From Anaerohalosphaeraceae bacterium (GTDB lineage Bacteria > Planctomycetota > Phycisphaerae > Sedimentisphaerales > Anaerohalosphaeraceae): a stretch of DNA of 64,000 nt. Positions 24,489 through 32,631 of this stretch are shown one piece after another; position 1 is the stretch's first letter; each line of letters opens with the position of its first letter. The stretch spans positions 372,001 through 436,000 of the forward strand of contig DAOSUR010000001.1 of assembly GCA_035378985.1 (NCBI GenBank), in the 5' to 3' direction. The notes beneath the pieces are model-generated. The model ran no database searches. It saw nothing but the letters and a program-made list of their open reading frames with translations, and was not told the DNA's origin. The translations under genes were made by a program, and so were the position numbers.

Positions 24489-25343
24489 ATGAAAAAGCAA
24501 GTATTGTTTGGATGTGTTCTGGGTTTGGCGGCGGTTTCAGCGACCTTTGCTGCAATCGGCGATGTTTCTCCCGTCGGCCTGACCGGCCTGTGGACATTCC
24601 AAGGGGGAGCGAACTGGCAGACAGGGATTGTCGGACAGCCGCTCGGCGGAATCGTAGGCAACCACAGTGTTGTGGGCCCCTGGATTGAAATCGGAACACA
24701 AGCCAATCCGACTGCTTACAGCGGCAACCTGCAGGTTCAAATCTGGAGCGCCGACAGATACATCACGGTGAACCCCTCTTTTACGGCCAACGGCGGCGGC
24801 AGCTATGTCAATCAATACACCATCGCTTTTGATTACCAGCAAACACAGGCCGGCGGCCTGAACAGCTTGTTCCAGACCGCCTGGGACCCGATTGGAAGTG
24901 AAGCGGAGCTCTTTTTCAAGGAAGTCAGTGCGGGAGTTTATCAGGTTGGTCACGATGCAGCCGGCTGGTCCACTCAGACCTTCAACGCCACAACCTGGCA
25001 CCGCGTCGTAATCGCTGCTGACAACGCCAGTTTCTTCCGCGTGTATCTGGACGGAACGCTGTTCCTGGATGCTCCTGGTCTGGGTGTTGACGGCCGCTAT
25101 TCCCTCTACACAGACCGGTTCCACCTCTTTGCCGGCGACTGGAACTGGAGCAACCAAAGATGGGGTTACTGCTCCACTATTGCAACCTGGAATCGCGCGT
25201 TGTCCAGCACGGAAATTGCCAATATGGGCGGCTGGATCGGCGGCGCTTCGATGCCGACACCGCTGCGGCTGGTTCCTGAACCGGCCACAATGGGTCTGCT
25301 GACGCTCGGCGGACTGCTGGCCCTGCGGCGCAGCCGGAAATAA
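24489..25343 (+). CDS. PEP-CTERM-anchored LamG-domain protein
   Basis: 284 residues; start supported by GGAGGAAA ahead of the ATG at 24489, giving a signal peptide (KKQVLFGCVLGLAAVSATFA). The middle is a LamG-like sandwich (TIAFDYQQT; FFRVYLDGTLFLDAPG; GYCSTIATWNRALSSTEI). The C-terminus is a textbook PEP-CTERM signal: VPEPATMGLLTLGGLL followed by a basic RRSRK tail, processed by an exosortase. No exosortase gene is in this window. Probably a surface-bound glycan-binding or structural protein, forming a set with the prepilin-like and LamG/dockerin genes before it. It is followed by two hairpins, the second a strong terminator. Confidence 0.85.
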   Translation: MKKQVLFGCVLGLAAVSATFAAIGDVSPVGLTGLWTFQGGANWQTGIVGQPLGGIVGNHSVVGPWIEIGTQANPTAYSGNLQVQIWSADRYITVNPSFTANGGGSYVNQYTIAFDYQQTQAGGLNSLFQTAWDPIGSEAELFFKEVSAGVYQVGHDAAGWSTQTFNATTWHRVVIAADNASFFRVYLDGTLFLDAPGLGVDGRYSLYTDRFHLFAGDWNWSNQRWGYCSTIATWNRALSSTEIANMGGWIGGASMPTPLRLVPEPATMGLLTLGGLLALRRSRK

Positions 25344-25396
25344 GGACTGACCACTCTCAAAAGAAGAACGGACTCTTCTTTTTACGAACATATTGG

Positions 25397-25433
25397 AAAC
25401 AGGAAAAGAATCGGATTCTTTTCCTGTTTTTTT
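25397..25433 (+). terminator. Strong rho-independent terminator after the PEP-CTERM gene
   Basis: AAACAGGAAAAGAAT (25397-25411) and ATTCTTTTCCTGTTT (25415-25429) form a perfect 15-bp stem with a three-base CGG loop, followed by T residues. A second, weaker hairpin (AAAAGAAG/CTTCTTTT, 25359-25382) precedes it. Together they close the rightward series that begins at 10480. Confidence 0.88.
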
Positions 25434-25461
25434 ATGCCCTCACTTTTTACAATAAAGAAAT

Positions 25462-27609
25462 ATGAAACGGTTCTTGATGATTCTCGCGGTTCTGGCAGGG
25501 AATGCAGCCGGAAAGGCCGCAGAAGGTCTGCCGCCGAAAAATCTGCGGCTGGAAGAATTCGCCGTCTCTTCCGATGCCATGATTTTGGAAGGGCGTCATC
25601 TCTATAACTTCAGCGGCTCTATCAGTATCCAGCCCGATACGAAGCAAATGGGTTTCGGCAGTTGTTTTTCTCCCCCTTTTGTCGGCAATCCAATCCGCGG
25701 AACCTGGATGCTTCAGGGACATCCTATTCCTGTTAAAACCTATATCTGGTATCCGGCGGCAACTGTTCTAAAAGGACAAACTGCAGACGGACTGGATATT
25801 TCAGGACAGGTAGTCCCTTTGAGCCGGAAACGGGCTTTTGCCTTTCTGCTGTTGCTTGAAAACAAAACCGACCATTTCCTTCAAACCATCCTGTCGTTTG
25901 ACCTATCCGGCCAAATTGGATTCAGCCGGGACTGGGGATGGGTCCCCCCCGCCGGAAGGCCGGATACGGCGTTATCCGTCTCAGACAACATCCTGATTCT
26001 GAGTGCAACTGAAGCGGAACTTTCCGCCGTATTCCACCCTGCTCCAAGCCGGTTTGCAGACAACCGGCCGGTATTTTCCCTGGAACTATCGCCCGGCGGT
26101 TCCCGTCAAATTGCTGCGGCCTTTGTCCTCGGGCACCCGAATACAACCCGACAATCAGCCTGCTCGCTCCTTGACCAAATTGAGGAGGAAATCGAGAAGG
26201 CCTACCGAACCTGGAGCGAGAAAGTCAGCATCCTTCGAAGCCGTTTGCCTGTATTAATCACGGATGACAAAGCTCTGGAGAGGTTTTATCAGCGGTGTCT
26301 GCTGACCTTTCTAACCACCCGCTGGGAACCGGAGGATTTTATTCTGAACCCATGGTATGCGGAGTCCGGCATTGACGGAGGGGCGGTTTGCAGCTACCTG
26401 TGGGGAGATGCCTATCTGAGCAAATTCTTCGCGGCGGCTGACCCGCAAGCACTTCGAGCGCTTTTGCTCGCTTCGCTGAAGGCCGATTACAGTCGGCATT
26501 ACGCCCTGCATCCCTTGACAGGGGAGGGAATCGGCGTCGGCTACAGTTATAACTATTACAGCATGGCCCTGCTGATGCACGATTATATCGCCCTGACGGG
26601 GGATGTGTCCATCCTGCAGGAAACAATTCAGGACCACCCTCTGCCGGACGTTTTGCTGAAATATGTGTTCGAAAAAGAAGACTTGACACAGCGGCCGGTG
26701 CTGATTGACTACGGGACAAATGAAAATCTGCTGGAACTGCGCCGCACACAGGCCTATCAGCACTATACACCCAGCCCGAACTTTGAACGGATTCTAAACT
26801 ATCAAATCATGAAACAGCTCTATCGATGGGCCCGAAAAGAACCCCCAATTGACTTTTCCGTTCGGACTCAACAGCTCAAATCCGTAATAATGAACAACCT
26901 TTGGGATAAAACGGATCAGTGGTTTGTTTCACTGGATTTGAACCGGAAACCACAGACCTGCTATTCAATCCAGATTTTCGACCTGTTGCGGGCTGATCTC
27001 GTTCGAGGCAGACAGGCCGAGGCAATTGTTCAGCGGCTGAATGAAAACGAGTTTTTGTCCCAATGGGGAGTCCATTCATTGTCCAAATTCGACAAAGGTT
27101 ATGACCCAACGGATATCGACTGGGGGGGTCCCGGCGTGTATGCCGGAGATGCGCCGGAGCTGGCGGCGGATTTGCTGTCAGCCGGATTTACCCAGAAAGG
27201 CATCGACGTTTTACAGAGAATTCTTTGGTGGAATGCGTTTCCGTATATCCCGCAGGCCGTTCGGGCGGACAGCCGGGATTATCGGCGTGACGGACGGGCA
27301 AATGTCATTGCCGCCCTTGCGGGAGCTCAGACCGTCGTTTGGGGACTGTTTGGGATCCGGATGGAGGGAGACACATTATTCATCTGTCCTGTCAGACATC
27401 CTTACACAGCGGGGATGGGAATCGAGAACCTGCGCATCCGAGGGCGGATTTTCCGCATTCAGATTGACCAAGACGGAAAACACTACTGGGTGCAGACGGA
27501 TGGGCAGCGTGAGCACCTTCCTGTTGGAAGAACATACCGATTTTCATTCCCTACGCTTTGCGGCGGACTTCCTGCACCATGTCAAGGGTCTGACGAACGG
27601 CCTTTGTAA
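25462..27609 (+). CDS. Secreted predicted (alpha/alpha)6-barrel glycosidase, family not assigned
   Basis: 715 residues with a signal peptide (MKRFLMILAVLAGNAAGKAA). An N-terminal beta-sandwich spans ~25-240; residues ~260-650 look like a six-hairpin glycosidase barrel (DGGAVCSYLWGDAYLSKFFA; GIGVGYSYNYYSMALLMHDYIALTGD; DPTDIDWGGPGVYAGDAPELAADLL), and a short beta tail follows. Acidic residues in SGIDGGA..WGDAY and in the TDIDWGG segment are candidate catalytic groups, by analogy with GH63/GH78/GH95-type barrels. The ribosome site is poor, and a TACAAT at 25448-25453 would start transcription only about two bases before the ATG, so translation may be nearly leaderless (weak). Its 3' end overlaps the convergent aldolase gene by 59 bp. 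Confidence 0.65.
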   Translation: MKRFLMILAVLAGNAAGKAAEGLPPKNLRLEEFAVSSDAMILEGRHLYNFSGSISIQPDTKQMGFGSCFSPPFVGNPIRGTWMLQGHPIPVKTYIWYPAATVLKGQTADGLDISGQVVPLSRKRAFAFLLLLENKTDHFLQTILSFDLSGQIGFSRDWGWVPPAGRPDTALSVSDNILILSATEAELSAVFHPAPSRFADNRPVFSLELSPGGSRQIAAAFVLGHPNTTRQSACSLLDQIEEEIEKAYRTWSEKVSILRSRLPVLITDDKALERFYQRCLLTFLTTRWEPEDFILNPWYAESGIDGGAVCSYLWGDAYLSKFFAAADPQALRALLLASLKADYSRHYALHPLTGEGIGVGYSYNYYSMALLMHDYIALTGDVSILQETIQDHPLPDVLLKYVFEKEDLTQRPVLIDYGTNENLLELRRTQAYQHYTPSPNFERILNYQIMKQLYRWARKEPPIDFSVRTQQLKSVIMNNLWDKTDQWFVSLDLNRKPQTCYSIQIFDLLRADLVRGRQAEAIVQRLNENEFLSQWGVHSLSKFDKGYDPTDIDWGGPGVYAGDAPELAADLLSAGFTQKGIDVLQRILWWNAFPYIPQAVRADSRDYRRDGRANVIAALAGAQTVVWGLFGIRMEGDTLFICPVRHPYTAGMGIENLRIRGRIFRIQIDQDGKHYWVQTDGQREHLPVGRTYRFSFPTLCGGLPAPCQGSDERPL

Positions 27610-28228
27610 TGCCGGCAAAATCTTTGGCATCAATGAGGGCTTTGGTGATGAGGTTGGATCCAATTCCCACACAGGCGGTTCCGGCATTGAACCAGGCGGA
27701 CAGACTTTCCCGGGTTGGGGAGACCCCGCCGGTAGGCATCAATTCCGCCCACGGACAGGGGCCGCGAACGGCCTTGACAAATTCTGGTCCGCCGACCTGA
27801 CCACCCGGGAAGATTTTGCAGATTTCCACCCCCAATTGATGGGCCCGGTGAATTTCCGTGACGGAGCCGCAGCCGGGCATATAGGGGATTTTGCGGCTGT
27901 TGCACAGTTTGGCCGTATCCTCATCGAGCAGCGGCCCGACAACAAAATCCGCTCCGGCCGCAATGTACAGGGCGGCGGTGGGGGCATCTACAACAGAGCC
28001 GACACCCAGAATGACCTCCGGTTTCTGCTCATCCCGCCAGCGGGTTAACTCCTCAAAAACCCGCACGGCCCGATCGCCGCGGTTAGTAAACTCAATACAG
28101 CGAGCCCCCCCTTCCGCACAGGCCTGAGCAATCTGAACCGCAATTTTTGCATCCGCCTGATAAAAAACAGGTACCAGACCGATTTCCTTCATCACACAAA
28201 GCACTTCGAGCCGCGAATGCCGAGCCAT
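27551..28228 (-). CDS. KDPG/KHG-type 2-keto-3-deoxy-sugar acid aldolase
   Basis: 225 residues of a class I TIM-barrel aldolase. Visible family blocks: LVPVFYQAD, CIEFTNRGDRA (Glu of the active site), LGVGSVVD, FVVGPLLDEDTAKLC, YMPGCGSVTEI, and KIFPGGQVGG with the Schiff-base Lys (usual motif KLFPA); PTGGVSPTRESLSAWF completes the phosphate-binding end. The reaction is cleavage of 2-keto-3-deoxy-6-phosphogluconate (or a related keto acid) into pyruvate and an aldehyde in the cytoplasm. The ATG at 28228 is chosen because AGAGG lies six bases upstream. Residue changes from the classical motifs suggest a sugar acid other than KDPG is possible. Transcribed divergently from the GH95 gene; 59-bp tail overlap with the glycosidase on the other strand. 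Confidence 0.85.
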   Translation of the reverse strand: MARHSRLEVLCVMKEIGLVPVFYQADAKIAVQIAQACAEGGARCIEFTNRGDRAVRVFEELTRWRDEQKPEVILGVGSVVDAPTAALYIAAGADFVVGPLLDEDTAKLCNSRKIPYMPGCGSVTEIHRAHQLGVEICKIFPGGQVGGPEFVKAVRGPCPWAELMPTGGVSPTRESLSAWFNAGTACVGIGSNLITKALIDAKDFAGITKAVRQTLDMVQEVRRKA

Positions 28229-28281
28229 GAACAACCTCTTTATCTACAAAATATCTCTCTTTTGTCTGTACGGATGAAGCA

Positions 28282-28310
28282 ATTATACCCGGCAAGTCCA
28301 ATTTGAAAAG
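28282..28310 (-). promoter_or_regulatory. Possible promoter for the aldolase gene
   Basis: Read leftward: TTTTCA as -35, a 16-bp spacer, then a perfect -10 hexamer TATAAT (ATTATA on the plus strand at 28282-28287). It lies about 54 bp before the aldolase ATG. Confidence 0.5.
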
Positions 28311-28318
28311 ATGTTTTC

Positions 28319-28347
28319 TTGAAAGACTCCTCCGCAGCGTGTACGAT
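28319..28347 (+). promoter_or_regulatory. Promoter for the GH95 gene
   Basis: TTGAAA at 28319-28324, 17-bp spacer, TACGAT at 28342-28347; expected start near 28354, followed by AGGAGG five bases before the ATG at 28389. No copy of the LacI-type palindrome is seen here. Confidence 0.6.
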
Positions 28348-28388
28348 GGATTCATTGCTTTGTCAGGAAAAATCATGAGGAGGTTTCC

Positions 28389-31127
28389 ATGAAAACACTT
28401 TTTGTTCTGCTGGTTTGTATCAACTCAACAGTCTCGGCGGAGGAACGGACCCTCTGGTATTCCCAGCCCGCGGAGGAATGGACGGAGGCCCTTCCGGTAG
28501 GCAACGGTCGGCTGGGGGCGATGGTTTTCGGCGGCACGGTTGAAGAACGGATTCAGCTGAACGAAGAGACAGTCTGGGCGGGACCGCCGGTGCCGCAGGC
28601 CAAAGAGGGGTTTCGGGAAGCGGTTGAAAAAACTCGTGTCCTCTGGTTTGAAGGCAAATATGCCGAAGCTCAGCAGACGATTCAATCCGTAATGGGCTCG
28701 CCTATCGAACCGCGCAGTTATCAGACACTCGGAGACCTCTATCTTCGGATGGATACCCAAAAGCAGCCGACCGAACCTCCGCTGTCTATTCAGGGCTGGA
28801 AGCGGGGACCGGAACTGACCGGGGTTGATGTCTCTCAATTGGCGGAAACGTTTGATGACACCGGCTGGCCGGCGGCTTCATCGCTGGAGGTACCGGAGGG
28901 AAAAACCGTGGTTTTCCGTGCTCGGTTCCACCTGACGGCTCAACAGATTGAAAAGGGGTTAACTCGTCTGGCATTGGAGCCTATTGACGACAAGGGAATT
29001 GTCTATCTGAACGGAAAAGAACTGGGACGCACCGCCATTTGGAACAAATCCTATGCCTTTAACGCAAGCCGTCTGCTTCGGGAAGGGAGGAATGTTCTGG
29101 CTGTGGCTGTCACAAATTATTATGGTCAGGGCTGCATGGCCGCAGGAGTGCGGCTGATTCAGCAACAGCAAATACCGGTGGAGGGCTATCGTCGTCAACT
29201 GGACCTGGACACCGCCATTGCGACAACCCGCTTTGTTTACGAAGGGGTCCATTATACTCGAGAGGTCTTTTCGTCACCTGCAGACAATATCCTGGTGATT
29301 CGAGTAGTCGGCGACAAGCCCGGCAAATTAAACCTGAAAGCCGCCCTCGAAAGGCCTGCCGATTTTACAACCGCCGCCGCAGGGCCGGATGCCATTGAGA
29401 TGTACGGGCAGGCCCAACACGAAGGCCGACAACAGGGCGTCAAGTGGCATTGTCTGCTGAAAGTACAGACGGAAGGAGGACGCGTCCGTTCGGACAACAA
29501 TCAGCTGGTTATTGAAAATGCTGATTCGGCGACATTCTATCTGGCGGCGGCCACAGACTACAATCTGAAAGACCCCGCCAAGCCGCTGCCGCGGGACCGC
29601 AGGCAGGTCTGTCGGCAGCAGGTTAAGTCCGCCTGCTCAAAACCCTATGAACAGCTCAAGGCCGAGCATATCGCCGAACACCAGCGTCTTTTCCGGCGGT
29701 GCCTCCTGGACTTAACCGGTCCGGACTGCACCGAAAAACCGACGGATGTCCGTCTGGAGGCGGTGAAAGACGGGGCGGATGACCCCGGTTTGACAGCCCT
29801 GTATTTTCATTTCGGCCGGTATCTTCTAATCAGCTCCTCGCGGCCGGGCTGTATGCCCGCCAATCTGCAGGGCATCTGGAACGATATGATTGCAGCGCCG
29901 TGGGACTGCGATTATCACATCAACATCAACATCCAAATGAATTACTGGCCTGCGGAGGTAACCAATCTTTCCGAATGTCATACTCCCTTTTTGGAGTTCG
30001 TTGAGCGGCTGGCACCGAACGGGCGTCAAACGGCCCGGCGGCTCTATGGAGCCCGTGGATTCTGTGCGTCTTTTACGACGGATGCATGGCTGTACACAGA
30101 CCCGTTTGGGAACGTCCAGTACGGACTGTGGCCGCACGGGGGCGGCTGGGCCAGCCAGCATTTTATGGAGCACTACCGCTTTACACAGGACAAGGATTTT
30201 CTGCGGGAACGTGCCTATCCGCTCTTGAAGGAGGCGGCACTGTTTTATCTGGACTACCTGACGCCGCATCCGCAAACGGGGCTTTTGACGGCCGGGCCGG
30301 AAACCTCTCCTGAAAACCTCTACCTGAGCAGTACCAGGGAAAAAATTGCCGTGTCCATGGGGCCGTCGATGGGCCAGCAAATTATTTGGGATGTATTCAG
30401 CAATACACTCGAGGCGGCGGAGATTCTCGGCATTCAGGATGAGTTCACCCGACGTGTGCAGACGGCACTGGAAAAACTGGCTCCGACACAAATCGGCCCG
30501 GACGGCCGCCTGATGGAATGGGCACTTCCGTTTGAAGAGGCCGAGCCTGGACATCGGCATATGTCGCATTTGTTTGGGCTGCATCCCGGCCGCCAGTACA
30601 ACATTTATGACCATCCGGAAATAATGGAGGCGGTAAAGAAAACGATTGAATACCGGCTGGCACACGGCGGCGGACACACGGGCTGGTCGCGGGCATGGAT
30701 GATTCTTTTCTGGTCGCGTCTTCACGAGCCGCAAAAGGCCTATGAAAACCTTCAGGCCCTTCTGGCCAAAAGCACCCTGCCGAACCTTTTTGACAACCAT
30801 CCGCCGTTTCAGATTGACGGCAATTTCGGAGGGACGGCGGCCGTTGCGGAAATGCTGCTCCAGTCTCATATCCGCACGCCGGACGGAAAGGTGCTCATTG
30901 AACTGCTGCCGGCGCTGCCCGCTCAATGGCAGCAAGGACGTATTCAAGGGCTGCGGGCACGGGGCGGTTTTGAAATTGACCTTGCCTGGAAAGAGCACCG
31001 TCTCGAAAGGGCCGTTGTCCGCGCGGCAGCAGACAATGCCTGCCGAATTCGATACAAAGAGAAAATGCTTGACAGAACGGTTAAGGCGGGGGCATCGATT
31101 GTCCTGACCCCTGAAGACTTTGAATAA
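28389..31127 (+). CDS. GH95-family alpha-L-fucosidase/galactosidase with inserted jelly-roll domain
   Basis: 912 residues with a short signal peptide. GH95 hallmarks are present in order: WYSQPAEEWTEALPVGNGRLGAMVFGG, IQLNEETVWAGPP, the barrel segment HININIQMNYWPAEVTNLSE with the conserved Asn pair, LMEWALPFEEAEPGHRHMSH (candidate acid Glu), GGGHTGWSRAWMI, and QIDGNFGGTAAVAEML. GH95 enzymes remove alpha-1,2-L-fucose or alpha-L-galactose by inversion. Unlike most members, about 130 residues are inserted at ~130-262 between LGDLYLRM and GYRRQLDLD. They look like a GH2-type sugar-binding sandwich (FRARFHLTAQQI; GIVYLNGKELGRTAIWN; RNVLAVAVTNYYGQG). AGGAGG precedes the start. The flavoprotein gene follows after 6 bp. 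Confidence 0.93.
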   Translation: MKTLFVLLVCINSTVSAEERTLWYSQPAEEWTEALPVGNGRLGAMVFGGTVEERIQLNEETVWAGPPVPQAKEGFREAVEKTRVLWFEGKYAEAQQTIQSVMGSPIEPRSYQTLGDLYLRMDTQKQPTEPPLSIQGWKRGPELTGVDVSQLAETFDDTGWPAASSLEVPEGKTVVFRARFHLTAQQIEKGLTRLALEPIDDKGIVYLNGKELGRTAIWNKSYAFNASRLLREGRNVLAVAVTNYYGQGCMAAGVRLIQQQQIPVEGYRRQLDLDTAIATTRFVYEGVHYTREVFSSPADNILVIRVVGDKPGKLNLKAALERPADFTTAAAGPDAIEMYGQAQHEGRQQGVKWHCLLKVQTEGGRVRSDNNQLVIENADSATFYLAAATDYNLKDPAKPLPRDRRQVCRQQVKSACSKPYEQLKAEHIAEHQRLFRRCLLDLTGPDCTEKPTDVRLEAVKDGADDPGLTALYFHFGRYLLISSSRPGCMPANLQGIWNDMIAAPWDCDYHININIQMNYWPAEVTNLSECHTPFLEFVERLAPNGRQTARRLYGARGFCASFTTDAWLYTDPFGNVQYGLWPHGGGWASQHFMEHYRFTQDKDFLRERAYPLLKEAALFYLDYLTPHPQTGLLTAGPETSPENLYLSSTREKIAVSMGPSMGQQIIWDVFSNTLEAAEILGIQDEFTRRVQTALEKLAPTQIGPDGRLMEWALPFEEAEPGHRHMSHLFGLHPGRQYNIYDHPEIMEAVKKTIEYRLAHGGGHTGWSRAWMILFWSRLHEPQKAYENLQALLAKSTLPNLFDNHPPFQIDGNFGGTAAVAEMLLQSHIRTPDGKVLIELLPALPAQWQQGRIQGLRARGGFEIDLAWKEHRLERAVVRAAADNACRIRYKEKMLDRTVKAGASIVLTPEDFE

Positions 31128-31133
31128 AAGAAA

Positions 31134-32369
31134 ATGGAAACCCAAATCTGCATTATCGGAGCCGGACCTGCGGGGCTGACGGCAGCAATTTTTGCGGCCC
31201 AGCGGGGGGCTCAGGTTTTGGTGGTCGAGCGCAACACCACGGCCGGACGGAAACTGCTGAAAACCGGACGGGGCCGATGCAATCTGACCCATATGGGAAG
31301 CATCGATGATTTTGTCCGAGCGTACGGTTCTTGCGGCCGTTTTCTGAAACCGGCCCTTTATGCCTTCCCACCGCAGCAGGTTCGGGATTTTTTTCACAGT
31401 CGAAATGTTCCGACGCAGGAAGAAAAGGATGGGTGCGTTTTTCCAGTAAGCAATAAGGCCTCTGATGTGTGTAAATGTCTGCTGGACGCTGCTCAGGGAT
31501 TGGGAGTCGTGTTTTTGTACGGACGACACACAGAACATATTACTGCAAATCAACACAGTTTTGAGATTCGCACAAACAAAGAAACGATTTTCAGCCGGGC
31601 TGTCATTTTGGCCACAGGCGGAGCCACCTGGCCTATGACCGGCTCTACCGGCGATGGATATCGTCTGGCAGCGGACTTCGGCCATTCCATCATTGCTCCC
31701 AAACCAGCACTCTGTCCGCTGGTCACAGAGGAAAAGTGGCCCGGCTGCTTACAGGGGCTGGGAATCCCGCAGGTTCGGATTCGGGCCGCCGCTGAAGGAC
31801 GCCGGTGGGAATCAGAAGGGCCTCTGATGTTCACCTCAGACGGAATCGGCGGCCCGGCCGTCTTCGACCTGAGCCGCCATCTGACGGATATCCTTTCACA
31901 CAACGAAAAACCGGTTCCGGTCCATATAGATTGGCTGCCGGAACTGGACAGTCAGGCCCTCGAAAACCGGCTCTTAGCGGAATTTACCACCCATCCCAAG
32001 AAAGAACCGGCGGGTATTCTGTCCGGCTTTCTGCCCCGGCAGACGGCTCAGCAGATGCAGACACTTTTGCTGGGCAACGAAAAAATTTCGGTGTCCCAGA
32101 TGACTCGTCAGCATCGAAAAAACCTTTTGAATCTGCTTAAAAACTGCCCCTTGACCATTGTGAGAACGGCCCCCCTTGAGCAGGCCACGATTACGCGGGG
32201 CGGGGTGAGCCGAAATGAAATCGACCCAACAACAATGGAATCACGGCTTCAGTCAAATCTTTTTTTCGCCGGCGAAGTTCTTGATGCAGACGGCCCCTGC
32301 GGCGGATACAATCTTCAAATCGCCTGGTCTACCGGCGCTTTGTCAGGATTATCCGCTGCTAAAAAATAA
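31134..32369 (+). CDS. YhiN/BaiN-like (HI0933 family) FAD-dependent oxidoreductase
   Basis: 411 residues, normal for the family. It opens with the dinucleotide-binding motif IIGAGPAGLTAAIFAAQ (GxGxxG), then AGRKLLKTGRGRCNLTH, the family signature. The C-terminal part has GGVSRNEIDPTTMESRL and the closing FAD contact FFAGEVLDADGPCGGYNLQIAWSTG. The cellular role of HI0933-type flavoproteins is poorly known; some members reduce double bonds in steroid-like compounds. Encoded 6 bp behind GH95, so cotranscribed, but no functional link to fucose is evident. The hairpin at 32479-32505 probably ends the transcript. Confidence 0.88.
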   Translation: METQICIIGAGPAGLTAAIFAAQRGAQVLVVERNTTAGRKLLKTGRGRCNLTHMGSIDDFVRAYGSCGRFLKPALYAFPPQQVRDFFHSRNVPTQEEKDGCVFPVSNKASDVCKCLLDAAQGLGVVFLYGRHTEHITANQHSFEIRTNKETIFSRAVILATGGATWPMTGSTGDGYRLAADFGHSIIAPKPALCPLVTEEKWPGCLQGLGIPQVRIRAAAEGRRWESEGPLMFTSDGIGGPAVFDLSRHLTDILSHNEKPVPVHIDWLPELDSQALENRLLAEFTTHPKKEPAGILSGFLPRQTAQQMQTLLLGNEKISVSQMTRQHRKNLLNLLKNCPLTIVRTAPLEQATITRGGVSRNEIDPTTMESRLQSNLFFAGEVLDADGPCGGYNLQIAWSTGALSGLSAAKK

Positions 32370-32468
32370 AAAAAGGCCCAAAACGTCCGATAAAAACTAC
32401 TTCTCCGGGCAAGTTTTCCGCTCTCTTTTTTTAGATGTTTCATTTTTGAACTTTTGATGAAATTGCCG

Positions 32469-32519
32469 ATAAAAAATAAAAGGCGGAATCTGAAATGTCG
32501 CCTTTGTTTGTCTTTTATC
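32469..32519 (+). terminator. Hairpin terminator after the YhiN-like gene
   Basis: AAAGGCG (32479-32485) pairs with CGCCTTT (32499-32505), enclosed by an outer pair GATAAAA/TTTTATC, and T-rich sequence follows the inner stem. The 262-bp gap 32370-32631 holds this hairpin and the promoter at 32534. Confidence 0.6.
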
Positions 32520-32533
32520 AATTCAGAAAGCGT

Positions 32534-32562
32534 TTGACACGCTGTTTCTATCATGTTAAGGT
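32534..32562 (+). promoter_or_regulatory. Possible promoter for the SH3-domain gene
   Basis: Consensus -35 TTGACA at 32534-32539 with a 17-bp spacer to a weak -10 TAAGGT at 32557-32562. About 70 bp of leader would precede the ATG at 32632. Confidence 0.4.
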
Positions 32563-32631
32563 AAAAACACAATACAGGAACAAAAACCTCCGTTTTAGGA
32601 GGCAGGAATTGGTTTTGGATGGAGACAAAAC

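Noticed and set aside
29826..31685. 619-codon open frame antisense to the GH95 gene and part of the next gene
   Set aside because: The plus strand carries unmistakable GH95 and flavoprotein motifs; the antisense translation is basic, low in acidic residues and unlike any family.
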